From Burkholderiaceae bacterium (GTDB taxonomy: Bacteria > Pseudomonadota > Gammaproteobacteria > Burkholderiales > Burkholderiaceae_D): a stretch of DNA of 64,000 bases. Positions 35,579-45,774 of this stretch are shown one piece after another. Numbering within the stretch: the first letter of the stretch is position 1; each line of letters begins with the position of its first letter. The stretch spans positions 1-64,000 of the forward strand of contig JAOASL010000047.1 in assembly GCA_030158675.1 (NCBI GenBank), given 5' to 3'. The notes beneath the pieces were generated by a model that was not told the origin of the DNA, did not search any database, and saw only the letters and a program-made list of their open reading frames with translations. Made by a program: the position numbers and the translations under genes.

Positions 35579-36699
35579 TGATGCCGATGGCCTCCGGCGG
35601 ACGCGGGACGATGCGTGAGTGGGCACGGCGTCGACTATTCATTTTCGATCGCACGCTGCTGATCCTCGTCGTCCTGATTTTGCTGCTCGGCTGCCTGACG
35701 GTGTCGTCCGCCGCGATGGATTTCCCGGGGCGCTTCGATGGCCATTTGCGCAATATCGCCATCGGTATCGTCGTGATGTGGATGGCGGCAAATGTCCCGC
35801 CGCAAAAGCTGATGCAGCTGGCCGTGCCGTTATATACGCTCGGCGTCCTGCTGCTGGTGGCCGTGGCGCTGTTCGGGTTGGTAAAGAACGGCTCACGACG
35901 CTGGCTCAATATCGGCGTGATCATCCAGCCGTCCGAGATCATGAAGCTGGCGTTGCCGCTGACGCTCGCCTGGTTTTTTCAGAAGCGCGAAGGCATGATC
36001 CGCTCACGCGATTTTCTGCTCGCTGCCGTGATCGTTGCGGTACCGGTGGCACTGATCCTGCGCCAGCCCGATCTGGGGACATCCACCCTGGTGGCGGCGT
36101 CGGGCTTTGTCGTGATCTTCCTGGCGGGCCTGTCGTGGCGGCTCATCATCGGTCTCGGTGTCGCCGGTGTCGCCAGCCTGCCGCTGGTATGGTCGATGCT
36201 GCATGACTATCAGCGCAATCGGGTGATGACCCTGATCGATCCCACTTCCGATCCGCTCGGCAAGGGTTTCCATATCATCCAGTCGACCATCGCGATCGGT
36301 TCCGGCGGATTGTTAGGCAAGGGATGGCTCAACGGCACCCAGTCGCACCTCGAGTTCATCCCGGAACGCACGACGGATTTCATCTTCGCCGTCTATTCCG
36401 AAGAATTCGGCCTGCTCGGCAATGGCGTGCTGGTGGTGCTGTATATGCTGCTGATCGGGCGCGGCATGATCATTGCCGCGAATGCGCCGACCTTGTTTGC
36501 ACGCCTGTTGGCCGGCGCGATCACGCTGACCATGTTCGTGTATGCATTCGTGAACATGGGAATGGTCAGCGGCATTCTTCCGGTGGTCGGCGTGCCGCTG
36601 CCTTTCATCAGCTATGGCGGTACGGCGTTCGTCACCTTGTCGCTGGCGATCGGCATGTTGATGAGCATCCAGCGCAACCGGAAACTGGTGCAGACCTGA
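35575..36699 (+). CDS. rodA: Peptidoglycan glycosyltransferase RodA
   Basis: A 374-residue SEDS-family polymerase with ten predicted membrane segments that builds glycan strands together with PBP2. The conserved extracytoplasmic motif GKGWLNGTQSHLEFIPERTTDFIFAVYSEEFGLLG and the end GVPLPFISYGGTAFVTL are diagnostic. Translation begins at ATG 35575 overlapping mrdA; the next in-frame ATGs (MMMPM) are alternatives. rlpA follows one base after its stop. Confidence 0.95.
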   Translation: MMMPMASGGRGTMREWARRRLFIFDRTLLILVVLILLLGCLTVSSAAMDFPGRFDGHLRNIAIGIVVMWMAANVPPQKLMQLAVPLYTLGVLLLVAVALFGLVKNGSRRWLNIGVIIQPSEIMKLALPLTLAWFFQKREGMIRSRDFLLAAVIVAVPVALILRQPDLGTSTLVAASGFVVIFLAGLSWRLIIGLGVAGVASLPLVWSMLHDYQRNRVMTLIDPTSDPLGKGFHIIQSTIAIGSGGLLGKGWLNGTQSHLEFIPERTTDFIFAVYSEEFGLLGNGVLVVLYMLLIGRGMIIAANAPTLFARLLAGAITLTMFVYAFVNMGMVSGILPVVGVPLPFISYGGTAFVTLSLAIGMLMSIQRNRKLVQT

Positions 36700-36700
36700 G

Positions 36701-37714
36701 ATGAGCGGCCTGCGTGCGCGCTTACTGCGGCTGCCGACGCTGGCTATGGCGCTGGCGCTGGTGGCCTGCTCAACCGTCGACCCGCGTGCCGGCAAGTCGG
36801 TTTTGGCGCCTGCATCGCAGGCGACGACAGACGCGGTGGCGCCGCCCGGTTCATCAGCGTCGCCCGGCGCTGTCCTGCCTTCCGGCAGGCCTCCTGCGAA
36901 GCGTCCTGGTGGCTACTATCAGGATGACGGGCCGGCCGACATGGTCCCGGAAGGTTTGCGCGCCACGCCCGATGCCGAGCCGAAAATCGAGCCGATTGCA
37001 AAGGGGCCGAACCGGCCCTACACGGTATTCGACAAGACCTATGTGCCGATCGTGGATGATCGCGCCTTCGTGCAGCGCGGCGTCGGCAGCTGGTATGGCA
37101 AGAAATTCCACGGACAAAAAACGGCGTCCGGCGAGATCTATGACATGTTCAAGATGACCGCCGCGCATCCGACGCTGCCGATTCCGTCATATGCCCGCGT
37201 GACCAATCTGACCAATGGCCGTAAAGTCATCGTTCGCATCAATGACCGTGGTCCATTTCATGCGCTGCGTGTCATTGACTTGTCGTACACGGCGGCGCTG
37301 AAGCTGGACGTGCTGCGCGGCGGCAGCGCCGAGCTGGAAGTCGAGCGGCTGCTGGCAGCCGAGATCCTGCGCATGCAGGCATTGCGGCAGTCGCGGCGGG
37401 AGCCACAGGCGAGCAGCGGGACGGAGGCGCCGGTGTCGCGTACCGCAGCACCAGTGAAATCAGCCGACCCGGCAGTAAGCTCTGCCGGGTTTTACCTGCA
37501 GTTCGGTGCTTACACGCTGGAGCAAAATGCGCAAGGAATGCGGGAGTATTTGGTGCGCAACTGGCCGGCAGGATTGCCGGCGCCCGTGATCATTCCTTCG
37601 CAGGGCATGTTCCGGCTGCACAGCGGCCCGTTCGAAAGCCGCGAGCAAGCGGACGACGCCGCACGCCAGGTGCGCGATACATCGGCTATCCGGTCCACGC
37701 TGGTACAGCGTTGA
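36701..37714 (+). CDS. rlpA: Septal/endolytic transglycosylase RlpA
   Basis: A 337-residue outer-membrane lipoprotein. Signal peptide with lipobox LVAC at about residue 24; a flexible Pro/Ala/Ser stretch; a double-psi beta-barrel lytic transglycosylase domain (GVGSWYGKKFHGQKTASGEIYDM, with the catalytic-region Asp/His in INDRGPFHALRVIDLSYTAA); and a C-terminal SPOR domain (GFYLQFGAYTLEQNAQGMREYL) that binds denuded glycan strands. It is the last gene of the elongation cluster, one base after rodA. Confidence 0.94.
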   Translation: MSGLRARLLRLPTLAMALALVACSTVDPRAGKSVLAPASQATTDAVAPPGSSASPGAVLPSGRPPAKRPGGYYQDDGPADMVPEGLRATPDAEPKIEPIAKGPNRPYTVFDKTYVPIVDDRAFVQRGVGSWYGKKFHGQKTASGEIYDMFKMTAAHPTLPIPSYARVTNLTNGRKVIVRINDRGPFHALRVIDLSYTAALKLDVLRGGSAELEVERLLAAEILRMQALRQSRREPQASSGTEAPVSRTAAPVKSADPAVSSAGFYLQFGAYTLEQNAQGMREYLVRNWPAGLPAPVIIPSQGMFRLHSGPFESREQADDAARQVRDTSAIRSTLVQR

Positions 37715-37742
37715 ACATCGGCAGGGCTACCGGGGCTGCGCT

Positions 37743-38660
37743 TCAGTCCGTATCAGGTTCGGACATCTGCAGTGCCAGCGTGTAGAGCGTATTTTTTTTG
37801 ATGCCGGTGATCTTCGCCGCCAGCGCTGCTGCCTGACTGACCGTGCACGCTTCGAGCAGGATCGCGAGTAGCCTTTTCGCCTCGTCCAGATCATCGGCAG
37901 CCTGCGCTGCGCCTTCGACGAGCAGCACGAATTCTCCGCGTTGGTGGTTGATGTCCCCGGCCAGCCATGCTGGTGCATCCGCCAGCGCGCAGCGGTGAAT
38001 CTGCTCAAACAGCTTGGACAGTTCGCGCGCGATAACCACTTTGCGGTGCGGGCCGAACGCCTGTAGCAAGGCATTGACCGTGTCGACGACTCTGTGTGGC
38101 GCTTCGTAGAACACCAATGTGGCGGTTAAGGGGGCAAGCGCCGCCAGCTCGGTGGCGCGCTGCCGGTCTCTGGCCGGCAGAAAGCCGACGAAATAAAATT
38201 GCTCCGACAGCAGTCCGCTGGCCGACAGCGCGGCGACTGCCGCTGAGGCGCCGGCCACCGGAATGACCGGCAGGCCGGCATCGCGCACCGCATCGACGAT
38301 TTTTGCGCCGGGATCCGAGATTGCCGGCGTTCCCGCGTCAGACACGAGGGCAATGCGTTCGCCGTGCCGCAAGCGGTCAACGATCTTCTGTGCCGCCTCA
38401 CGCTCATTGTGCTGGTGCGCGGCGAACAAGGGGCGCGACAGCCTATAGCGTGCCAGCAGTTGGCCGGTGTTGCGCGTATCTTCACAGGCGACCGCATCCA
38501 TGAGGGAAAGCACCGTCAGCGCGCGCACGCTGATGTCGGCAAGGTTACCGATCGGCGTCGCCACTACATACAATGCCCCGGCTGGAAAACCCTGCCGGGA
38601 CACCTCCTCGGCCAGCGAGGTCAGCAGGGTAGTCAAATCTTGGGCGTTGGCTTGTTCCAT
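37743..38660 (-). CDS. rsmI: 16S rRNA 2'-O-methyltransferase RsmI
   Basis: A 305-residue tetrapyrrole-methylase-fold enzyme that modifies C1402 of 16S rRNA. Motifs include GALYVVATPIGNLADISVRAL, CEDTRNTGQLL, FAAHQHNE, LVSDAGTPAISDPG and IPVAGASAAVAALSASGL. The ATG at 38660 starts MEQANAQDL; upstream in-frame codons have no family similarity. It is divergent from yraN across 80 bases and converges with rlpA. Confidence 0.94.
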   Translation of the reverse strand: MEQANAQDLTTLLTSLAEEVSRQGFPAGALYVVATPIGNLADISVRALTVLSLMDAVACEDTRNTGQLLARYRLSRPLFAAHQHNEREAAQKIVDRLRHGERIALVSDAGTPAISDPGAKIVDAVRDAGLPVIPVAGASAAVAALSASGLLSEQFYFVGFLPARDRQRATELAALAPLTATLVFYEAPHRVVDTVNALLQAFGPHRKVVIARELSKLFEQIHRCALADAPAWLAGDINHQRGEFVLLVEGAAQAADDLDEAKRLLAILLEACTVSQAAALAAKITGIKKNTLYTLALQMSEPDTD

Positions 38661-38740
38661 GGGGGCGGTATGGTGAAACGGTGGGCGTATGGTGCATGCG
38701 CATTGTGCGGTGTTCTGCGCGGTATTGTACAAAACGCTTC

Positions 38741-39097
38741 ATGCCGGCGATGAAGCGCACGGCTACCGATGCCGGACGAAGCGCGGAAGACCGTGCACTG
38801 GCGTTCCTGCAGCAGCAGGGATTGCAGCTGGTCGAGCGCAATGCGCGCTGTCGGCGCGGCGAGATCGATCTGGTGATGCGCGACGGGACCACGCTGGTAT
38901 TCGTTGAAGTCAGGCAGCGCACCCATTCACGCTTTGGTGGCGCCGCAGCCAGCATTGACGCCAGAAAGCAGGCGCGGCTATGGCGCAGCGCCCAGTATTT
39001 TTTGTGCCGCTATGTGTCGATGCCGCCCTGCCGTTTCGATGCGATCTGCATCGACGGGATGGATCTGACCTGGCTGCGGCATGTCATGCACGGATGA
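38741..39097 (+). CDS. yraN: UPF0102 family protein YraN
   Basis: A 118-residue protein of the YraN family, with a restriction-endonuclease-like core: GRSAEDRALAFLQQQGLQLVERNARCRRGEIDLVMRDGTTLVFVEVRQR carries the family's E-D-EVR pattern. The biochemical role is not established. The start at 38741 (MPAMKRT) is the more upstream of two close ATGs (38741, 38750). The rsmI-yraN-diaA-yraP arrangement parallels E. coli yraL-M-N-diaA-yraP, without the lpoA (yraM) gene. Confidence 0.9.
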   Translation: MPAMKRTATDAGRSAEDRALAFLQQQGLQLVERNARCRRGEIDLVMRDGTTLVFVEVRQRTHSRFGGAAASIDARKQARLWRSAQYFLCRYVSMPPCRFDAICIDGMDLTWLRHVMHG

Positions 39098-40744
<1,647 letters not shown>

Positions 40745-40750
40745 TCTCAT

Positions 40751-40800
40751 CAGGATGCCGCAGGCGCGGCATCCTGACCCGCTGGCCGGATTTTCCGGCC
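40751..40800 (+). terminator. Two back-to-back hairpins after yraP
   Basis: CAGGATGCCGC (40751-40761) pairs with GCGGCATCCTG (40766-40776), an 11-base perfect stem with a four-base loop. Seven bases later GGCCGGA (40784-40790) pairs with TCCGGCC (40794-40800). Neither has a U-run, so the pair may protect the mRNA end or give weak termination. Confidence 0.5.
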
Positions 40801-40816
40801 GCCTCACGCGCTGGCC

Positions 40817-40822
40817 TATAAT
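40817..40822 (+). promoter_or_regulatory. -10 box upstream of the TlpA-like gene
   Basis: A perfect TATAAT lies 32 bases ahead of the ATG at 40855, giving a short leader of about 26 bases. The -35 region is weak. Confidence 0.5.
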
Positions 40823-40854
40823 CACGGCTTTTCGTCGCTACAACAGAACAATCC

Positions 40855-41382
40855 ATGTCCAAGCATTTCCCGCGCCGTATCGGCGGCCTCACCATCATCC
40901 AAATCATGGCCTTGCTGGCCGCCCTCGGCATCGCGTTGTTTTTCGCTTTGTCGCTGCTGAAAAAGGAATCGGCGCCGTCGGTGTCTTTCCGGATGATCGA
41001 CGGTCAACAAATCTCAACCGATGCTCTGCGGGGCAAGGTGGTGCTGGTGAATTTCTGGGCGACCAGCTGCAGCACCTGCGTGCAGGAAATGCCTGAGATG
41101 GTCAAGACTTACAACAAGTACCGCGAAAGCGGGCTGGAATTGGTCGCCGTCGCGATGAGCTATGATCCGCCGAACTATGTGCTGAATTACGCGAAGACGC
41201 GCGAACTGCCGTTCAAGGTCGCGCTCGACAGTGATGGCATCGCCGCGCAGTCCTTCGGGGATGTGAAACTGACGCCGACCACCTTCCTGATTGACAAGGA
41301 CGGCAATATCATCAAGCGCTACGTCGGCATTCCCGAATTCGCCGCGTTGCATCAGCTGATCGAGAAGGCGCTCGCCGCCTGA
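40855..41382 (+). CDS. TlpA-family thiol-disulfide reductase
   Basis: A 175-residue membrane-anchored thioredoxin-like protein. One N-terminal segment (IIQIMALLAALGIALFFALSLL) anchors it facing the periplasm. The active site is CSTC in VNFWATSCSTCVQEMPEM, and the cis-proline is in LTPTTFLID. Such proteins reduce disulfides in the periplasm, for example during cytochrome c maturation; the exact partner is unknown. It is followed by a bidirectional terminator shared with lipA. Confidence 0.9.
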   Translation: MSKHFPRRIGGLTIIQIMALLAALGIALFFALSLLKKESAPSVSFRMIDGQQISTDALRGKVVLVNFWATSCSTCVQEMPEMVKTYNKYRESGLELVAVAMSYDPPNYVLNYAKTRELPFKVALDSDGIAAQSFGDVKLTPTTFLIDKDGNIIKRYVGIPEFAALHQLIEKALAA

Positions 41383-41440
41383 CGCTTGCGATGCCGGAGC
41401 CGTAACGGAACCGGTATGCACATCGATTGCAGTGCATTGC

Positions 41441-41477
41441 AAAAAAGAAGCCCGCACAACATGCGGGCTTCTTTTTT
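41441..41477. terminator. Bidirectional intrinsic terminator
   Basis: AAAAAAGAAGCCCGCA (41441-41456) pairs with TGCGGGCTTCTTTTTT (41462-41477) around five bases. The U-run works in both directions, ending the tlpA-like gene on the plus strand and lipA on the minus strand. Confidence 0.92.
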
Positions 41478-41496
41478 GCGCCAACCTAAACGATCT

Positions 41497-42501
41497 TCAG
41501 CCCTGTGTGCTGCCGATCGTCACACCGGCCTGATGTGCCTGCTGGTCCGCATGGTAGGAGCTGCGCACCATCGCACCGACCGCCGCATGCACGAAGCCCA
41601 TTTTCGCGGCTTCTTGCTCGAACATGTTGAAGATGTCCGGATGCACGTAGCGGCGCACCGGCAGGTGGTCGCCGCTGGGCATCAGATACTGGCCGATGGT
41701 CAGCATGCCCACGCCATGCGCCCGCAGGTCGCGCATCACCTCGAGGATTTCCTCGTCAGTCTCGCCGAGACCGACCATCAATCCCGACTTGGTGGGCACC
41801 TCTGGATGCAATTCCTTGAAGCGCTTCAGCAGGTTGAGTGAATAGGCATAGTCGGAGCCTGGGCGCGCTTCCTTGTACAGCCGTGGCACGGTTTCCAGGT
41901 TATGGTTCATCACATCCGGCGGCGCTGCCTTCAGGATCTCTAAAGCGCGGTCCATCCGGCCGCGGAAGTCCGGCGTCAGAATCTCGATGCGGGTTTGCGG
42001 CGACAGCGCACGCGTACGGCGGATGCATTCGACGAAGTGGGCAGCGCCGCCGTCGCGCAGGTCGTCGCGGTCGACCGAGGTAATCACCACATAGCTCAGC
42101 TTCAGCGCGGCGATCGTCTTCGCCAGGTTCTCCGGCTCATTCTCGTCGAGCGGGTCAGGGCGGCCATGGCCGACATCACAGAACGGACAGCGACGCGTGC
42201 ACTTGTCGCCCATGATCATGAAGGTCGCCGTGCCTTTGCCGAAGCATTCGCCGATGTTGGGGCACGAGGCTTCCTCGCACACGGTCACCAGCTTGTTCTC
42301 GCGCAGGATGTCTTTGATTTCGTAGAAGCGCGTGGTCGGCGATGCCGCCTTCACGCGGATCCAGTCCGGCTTCGGCAGTCTTTCCGCCGGCACGATCTTG
42401 ATCGGGATGCGCGCGGTCTTGCCTGCGCCCTTCTGTTTGTCAGTCGGGTTGTAGGCGGGTGCGGTTGTCGATGCAGGTGCTGCGGTATCGTCGGAGGCCA
42501 T
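41497..42501 (-). CDS. lipA: Lipoyl synthase
   Basis: A 334-residue radical-SAM enzyme that inserts two sulphurs into octanoyl groups on the E2 subunits and GcvH. The auxiliary cluster cysteines are in [13 protein letters not shown], the radical-SAM cluster in [10 protein letters not shown], and the C-terminal serine ligand in [10 protein letters not shown]. The ATG at 42501 begins a variable Ala/Pro N-terminus. lipB ends four bases upstream on the same strand. Confidence 0.96.
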   Translation of the reverse strand: MASDDTAAPASTTAPAYNPTDKQKGAGKTARIPIKIVPAERLPKPDWIRVKAASPTTRFYEIKDILRENKLVTVCEEASCPNIGECFGKGTATFMIMGDKCTRRCPFCDVGHGRPDPLDENEPENLAKTIAALKLSYVVITSVDRDDLRDGGAAHFVECIRRTRALSPQTRIEILTPDFRGRMDRALEILKAAPPDVMNHNLETVPRLYKEARPGSDYAYSLNLLKRFKELHPEVPTKSGLMVGLGETDEEILEVMRDLRAHGVGMLTIGQYLMPSGDHLPVRRYVHPDIFNMFEQEAAKMGFVHAAVGAMVRSSYHADQQAHQAGVTIGSTQG

Positions 42502-42505
42502 GGGT

Positions 42506-43141
42506 TCAGGAAGCCAGTTGTTGTTCCAGTTGTCGTGCAAGCGCCTGTTGCACATCGGCCAGTGGCATCGTGACGCCGAGCGTTTTCATGTCGACGGTCG
42601 CCATGCCGGCGTAGCCGCAGGGATTGATCCAGGAGAAGGGTTGCAGATCCATCGCGACATTCAGCGACACGCCATGGTAAGTGCAGCCGCTGGCACGAAT
42701 CTTCAGCCCCAGCGCGGCGATCTTGGCGCCCTGCCGGGGGCCCTCGGCGACATAGATGCCCGGTGCGCCCGGCCGGCGCTCGCCGAGCAAATTATACGCC
42801 GCTAGGGTGTCGATCACGGCCTGCTCGATGCCGCGCACGAACTCGCGCGGCAGCAGCCGGCGGCCGTCGCGGCGCAAATCGAACAGCAGATAAGCGACAA
42901 CCTGGCCCGGGCCGTGATACGTGACCTCACCGCCGCGGTCGGTCTGCATCACCGGAATGCCATGCGCGTCGAGCACATGAGACGGATCGGCGCCCAGGCC
43001 AAGGGTATACACCGGCGGATGCTCGACCAGCCACAGCTGGTCCGGCGTATCGACGTCGCGCGCGTCGGTGAAAGCGCGCATCGCCGCGAAGGTCTGATCG
43101 TACGGTTCGATGCCGCGCGTAACGATCTGCAGGCCGGCCAT
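42506..43141 (-). CDS. lipB: Octanoyltransferase LipB
   Basis: A 211-residue enzyme that transfers octanoyl from acyl carrier protein to the lipoyl domains. Motifs are [35 protein letters not shown], the catalytic Lys in [11 protein letters not shown] and the catalytic Cys in INPCGYAGM. It sits four bases after the DUF493 gene and four bases before lipA. Confidence 0.95.
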   Translation of the reverse strand: MAGLQIVTRGIEPYDQTFAAMRAFTDARDVDTPDQLWLVEHPPVYTLGLGADPSHVLDAHGIPVMQTDRGGEVTYHGPGQVVAYLLFDLRRDGRRLLPREFVRGIEQAVIDTLAAYNLLGERRPGAPGIYVAEGPRQGAKIAALGLKIRASGCTYHGVSLNVAMDLQPFSWINPCGYAGMATVDMKTLGVTMPLADVQQALARQLEQQLAS

Positions 43142-43145
43142 GCGC

Positions 43146-43415
43146 CTACAGCACCACTTTCACCATCGCATGCGACGACAGTTCCCGGTACAGGTTGTCG
43201 AGTTGTTCGCGGCTGGTCGCGCGCACGGTGACGGTCAGCGCAAGATAATTGCCCTTCGACGAAGGGCGCATGGTCATTTTCCCGGCATGGAATTCCGGGT
43301 CGTGCTTTTGCACGAGATCGACCATGGTCTGCGCGAAGGTGTCTTGCATCGCGCCCATGATCTTGATCGGGAAATCGCTCGGGTAATCGATCAGGCTTTC
43401 GTTCGGCAAAGGCAT
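43146..43415 (-). CDS. ybeD: DUF493/YbeD family protein
   Basis: An 89-residue protein of the YbeD family, a ferredoxin-like alpha/beta fold of uncertain function. [32 protein letters not shown] and [28 protein letters not shown] are typical. It is located between dacC and lipB as in E. coli, so a link with lipoate metabolism or the carboxypeptidase is a fair but unproved guess. Confidence 0.9.
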   Translation of the reverse strand: MPLPNESLIDYPSDFPIKIMGAMQDTFAQTMVDLVQKHDPEFHAGKMTMRPSSKGNYLALTVTVRATSREQLDNLYRELSSHAMVKVVL

Positions 43416-43430
43416 TGTTCTGCTCCCGGC

Positions 43431-44579
43431 TCAGCGTTGCAGCAACAGGCGCAGCGAATCGAATGCGCGACCGATGATGGTCGCTTCATTGACCTGCTCC
43501 AGCGCCAGCAGCGGCAGCGTATTGACGACCTTGTCGCCGGCCATCAGCCTGAGCGTACCGACGCGCTTGTTTTGCGCCAGCGGCGCGACCAGCGGATCAG
43601 TGCGCTCGATCACGGGCTTGAGCTTTTGCTGGGTACCGCGTGGCAGGGTCACATAGACATCGCGGTTGAAGCCGAGCTTGACCTTGTTCAGCGAGCCTTT
43701 CCAGACGGTCGGCTCAAGTACGGCCTGACCTTTCGCGTAGACCTTGTAGGTGTCGAAGTTCAGGAAGCCCCAGTTGAGCAATTTCTGGCTTTCCTGCGCA
43801 CGCATCGCATCCGATTCGGTGCCGAGCACCACCGACACCAGGCGGCGCTGATCGTGCTCGCCGCTTGGTCGTTTCGCAGTCGCGATCAGACAGTAGCCCG
43901 CCGCCTGCGTGTGTCCGGTTTTCATGCCATCGACGGTCGGGTCTATCCACAACAGGCGGTTGCGGTTTTGCTGGGTGATCTTGTTATAGGTGTAGCTGCG
44001 CGTCGAGTAGATCTTGTACAGATCAGGGAAATCGGCGATCAGGTTCGACGCCAGCGTGGCCAGGTCGCGCGCGGTTGAATAATTGTTCGGATGCGGCAGG
44101 CCGTGCGGATTCGCGAACCGGGTGTTCTTGAGGCCCATGCGCTGCGCCTCACGGTTCATCAGGTCGGCGAAAGCGGCTTCGGTGCCGGCAACAGCCTCGG
44201 CCAGTGCGACTGCCGCATCATTGCCGGACTGGACGATCAGTCCGTACAGCAGCGCTTCGACACTCACCTGTGTATTCGGCTCGATGAACATCTTCGAGCT
44301 GTCGCCATCGACCTTCCAGGCAGCGACCGACACGCCGACCTGCTGGTTCAGCGCGAGTCGCTTGTCGCTGATCGCGGCGAAAGCCAGGTAGGCCGTCATG
44401 ATTTTGGTCAGCGACGCCGGCTCGATGCGCATGTCGGGATCGTGGGCGCCGAGGATCTGGCCGCTGTTGGTGTCCAGCAGCAGCCAGGATTTGGCGGCGA
44501 TGGCCGGTGGTGGCAGCGATTGAGCTGAAGCGGTAGCGAACAGGAACAGCGCGGCACAGGCGGCCAGGAGCTTTTTCAT
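43431..44579 (-). CDS. dacC: D-alanyl-D-alanine carboxypeptidase (PBP5/6 type)
   Basis: A 382-residue serine-type carboxypeptidase that trims pentapeptide side chains of peptidoglycan. It has a signal peptide (cleavage near residue 19, ASAQ), active-site SxxK in PASLTKIMTAYLAF, SxN in LIVQSGNDAAVALAEA and KTG in DGMKTGHTQAAGYCLIATAKR, then a C-terminal beta domain and an amphipathic end. It heads the minus-strand dacC-ybeD-lipB-lipA operon; a minus-strand TATAAT lies at 44618-44623. Confidence 0.95.
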   Translation of the reverse strand: MKKLLAACAALFLFATASAQSLPPPAIAAKSWLLLDTNSGQILGAHDPDMRIEPASLTKIMTAYLAFAAISDKRLALNQQVGVSVAAWKVDGDSSKMFIEPNTQVSVEALLYGLIVQSGNDAAVALAEAVAGTEAAFADLMNREAQRMGLKNTRFANPHGLPHPNNYSTARDLATLASNLIADFPDLYKIYSTRSYTYNKITQQNRNRLLWIDPTVDGMKTGHTQAAGYCLIATAKRPSGEHDQRRLVSVVLGTESDAMRAQESQKLLNWGFLNFDTYKVYAKGQAVLEPTVWKGSLNKVKLGFNRDVYVTLPRGTQQKLKPVIERTDPLVAPLAQNKRVGTLRLMAGDKVVNTLPLLALEQVNEATIIGRAFDSLRLLLQR

Positions 44580-44617
44580 GAAGAACGGGAGTGATTGACG
44601 GCGGGAATCGAGCCGAG

Positions 44618-44645
44618 ATTATAGCCCTGCGTCAGCCCGGCTGAC
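44618..44645 (-). promoter_or_regulatory. dacC promoter region with perfect palindrome
   Basis: The minus-strand -10 box TATAAT is at 44618-44623. A perfect 15-base palindrome, GTCAGCC-C-GGCTGAC at 44631-44645, covers the spacer and the edge of the -35 area, where an operator would block RNA polymerase. No regulator is known for it from the sequence. Confidence 0.45.
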
Positions 44646-44666
44646 AGGCGGCCTTGCGGGATTTGG

Positions 44667-44684
44667 CAGTCCGCCAACGGACTG
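44667..44684 (-). terminator. Hairpin after the alpha/beta hydrolase gene
   Basis: CAGTCCG (44667-44673) and CGGACTG (44678-44684) form a seven-base stem with a four-base loop, 30 bases past the minus-strand hydrolase stop. There is no U-run, so termination is only possible. Confidence 0.4.
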
Positions 44685-44713
44685 TCGGTGCATCAGAATT
44701 TCAAGCCGTGCCC

Positions 44714-45340
44714 TCAGCGTTGCCACAGCGCCGTGACCAGTTGCCTGATGTGATGCAGCTTGCGATGAAAGAAATGGTCCGCGCCCGGTATCACGACCAC
44801 CGGCAGGTCCTGCGGGCGAGCCCAGTCAAGCACGCCGGCCAGCGGTATTGTGTCGTCCTGCTCACCATGAATGACAATCGTGTCGGCCGGCACGTCGGCC
44901 AGATCCCATTTGCCTGCGGCGCAGCCAACCAGCACGAGTCGCTGTGCCGGCCTGCCCTGTTCGGCCAGCCGGTGCTGCAGCCGCGACTGCACGAAGGTGC
45001 CGAACGAAAATCCTGACAGCGCCACAGGCAGTCCGGGGTAGCGAGCAGTCATGTGCTCGTGCAGCAGTGTCATGTCATCGGTTTCGCCGAGTCCCGCGTC
45101 ATGCACGCCTTCGGATGTGCCGACACCGCGGAAATTCATGCGCGCACACGCATAGCCCAGCGCCAGGAACGCGCGTGCCAGCGTTTGCACGACCTTGTTG
45201 TCCATCGTGCCGCCGTACAGCGGATGCGGGTGGGCAATCAGTGCGATGCCACGCGGCGCGCTGTCGGCCGGCAAATCGAGTTTGCATTCGATGATGCCGG
45301 CATGGCCGGCGATCGTGAATTCCTGGGTCTGCGAATTCAT
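44714..45340 (-). CDS. Alpha/beta hydrolase
   Basis: A 208-residue single-domain hydrolase. The opening RGIALIAHPHPLYGGTMDNKVVQTLARAF with HPHP and the nucleophile elbow ALSGFSFGTFVQSRL mark the family, which is widespread in proteobacteria with no assigned substrate. The catalytic Asp is likely in IVIHGEQDDTIPL and the His in GADHFFHRKLH. There is no signal peptide. The ferredoxin gene ends 70 bases upstream on the same strand. Confidence 0.85.
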   Translation of the reverse strand: MNSQTQEFTIAGHAGIIECKLDLPADSAPRGIALIAHPHPLYGGTMDNKVVQTLARAFLALGYACARMNFRGVGTSEGVHDAGLGETDDMTLLHEHMTARYPGLPVALSGFSFGTFVQSRLQHRLAEQGRPAQRLVLVGCAAGKWDLADVPADTIVIHGEQDDTIPLAGVLDWARPQDLPVVVIPGADHFFHRKLHHIRQLVTALWQR

Positions 45341-45410
45341 GGAGTCTTCAGGCGTGGCGTACGCATTGTGGCCGGGTGCGGGCTGCGGTACGCAGTTTTC
45401 AAAGGGTCCT

Positions 45411-45725
45411 TCAGATTTTCAGGCGCTCCACGACCTTGCCGTTGAGCAGGTGGGAATCGATGATTTCGTCAATGTCGTGTTCATCGACATAGGTGTACCA
45501 GACCGCTTCCGGATAGATGACCAGCACCGGCCCTTCTTCGCAGCGATCGAGGCAGCCCGCCTTGTTGATGCGCACCTTGCCATGGCCATTCATGTTCAGC
45601 GTCTTCAGGCGGCGCTTTGCATGTTCCTGTGACTTTTGCGCGCCGCGTTCCGCGCAACACGGACGGCCGTCATCGCGTACGTTGGTGCAGATAAAAACAT
45701 GGTGTTTGTAGTAGGAGTCGCTCAT
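45411..45725 (-). CDS. Thioredoxin-like [2Fe-2S] ferredoxin
   Basis: A 104-residue protein with the four cysteines of thioredoxin-like ferredoxins, in HVFICTNVRDDGRPCCAERG and INKAGCLDRCEEGPVLVIYPEAVWY. It should carry electrons for an unknown partner in the cytoplasm. The start at 45725 (MSDSYYKHHVF) is chosen because upstream in-frame sequence lacks homology. It is 50 bases after the VanZ gene on the same strand. Confidence 0.9.
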   Translation of the reverse strand: MSDSYYKHHVFICTNVRDDGRPCCAERGAQKSQEHAKRRLKTLNMNGHGKVRINKAGCLDRCEEGPVLVIYPEAVWYTYVDEHDIDEIIDSHLLNGKVVERLKI

Positions 45726-45774
45726 CGCCTGGGATGCTTGAATTGCCTGGAGCCTCGCATGATACACCGCAGTC

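Noticed and set aside
43110-44078. Open frame antisense to ybeD and dacC (322 codons)
   Set aside because: Same reason: it crosses two well-supported genes and encodes no known domain.
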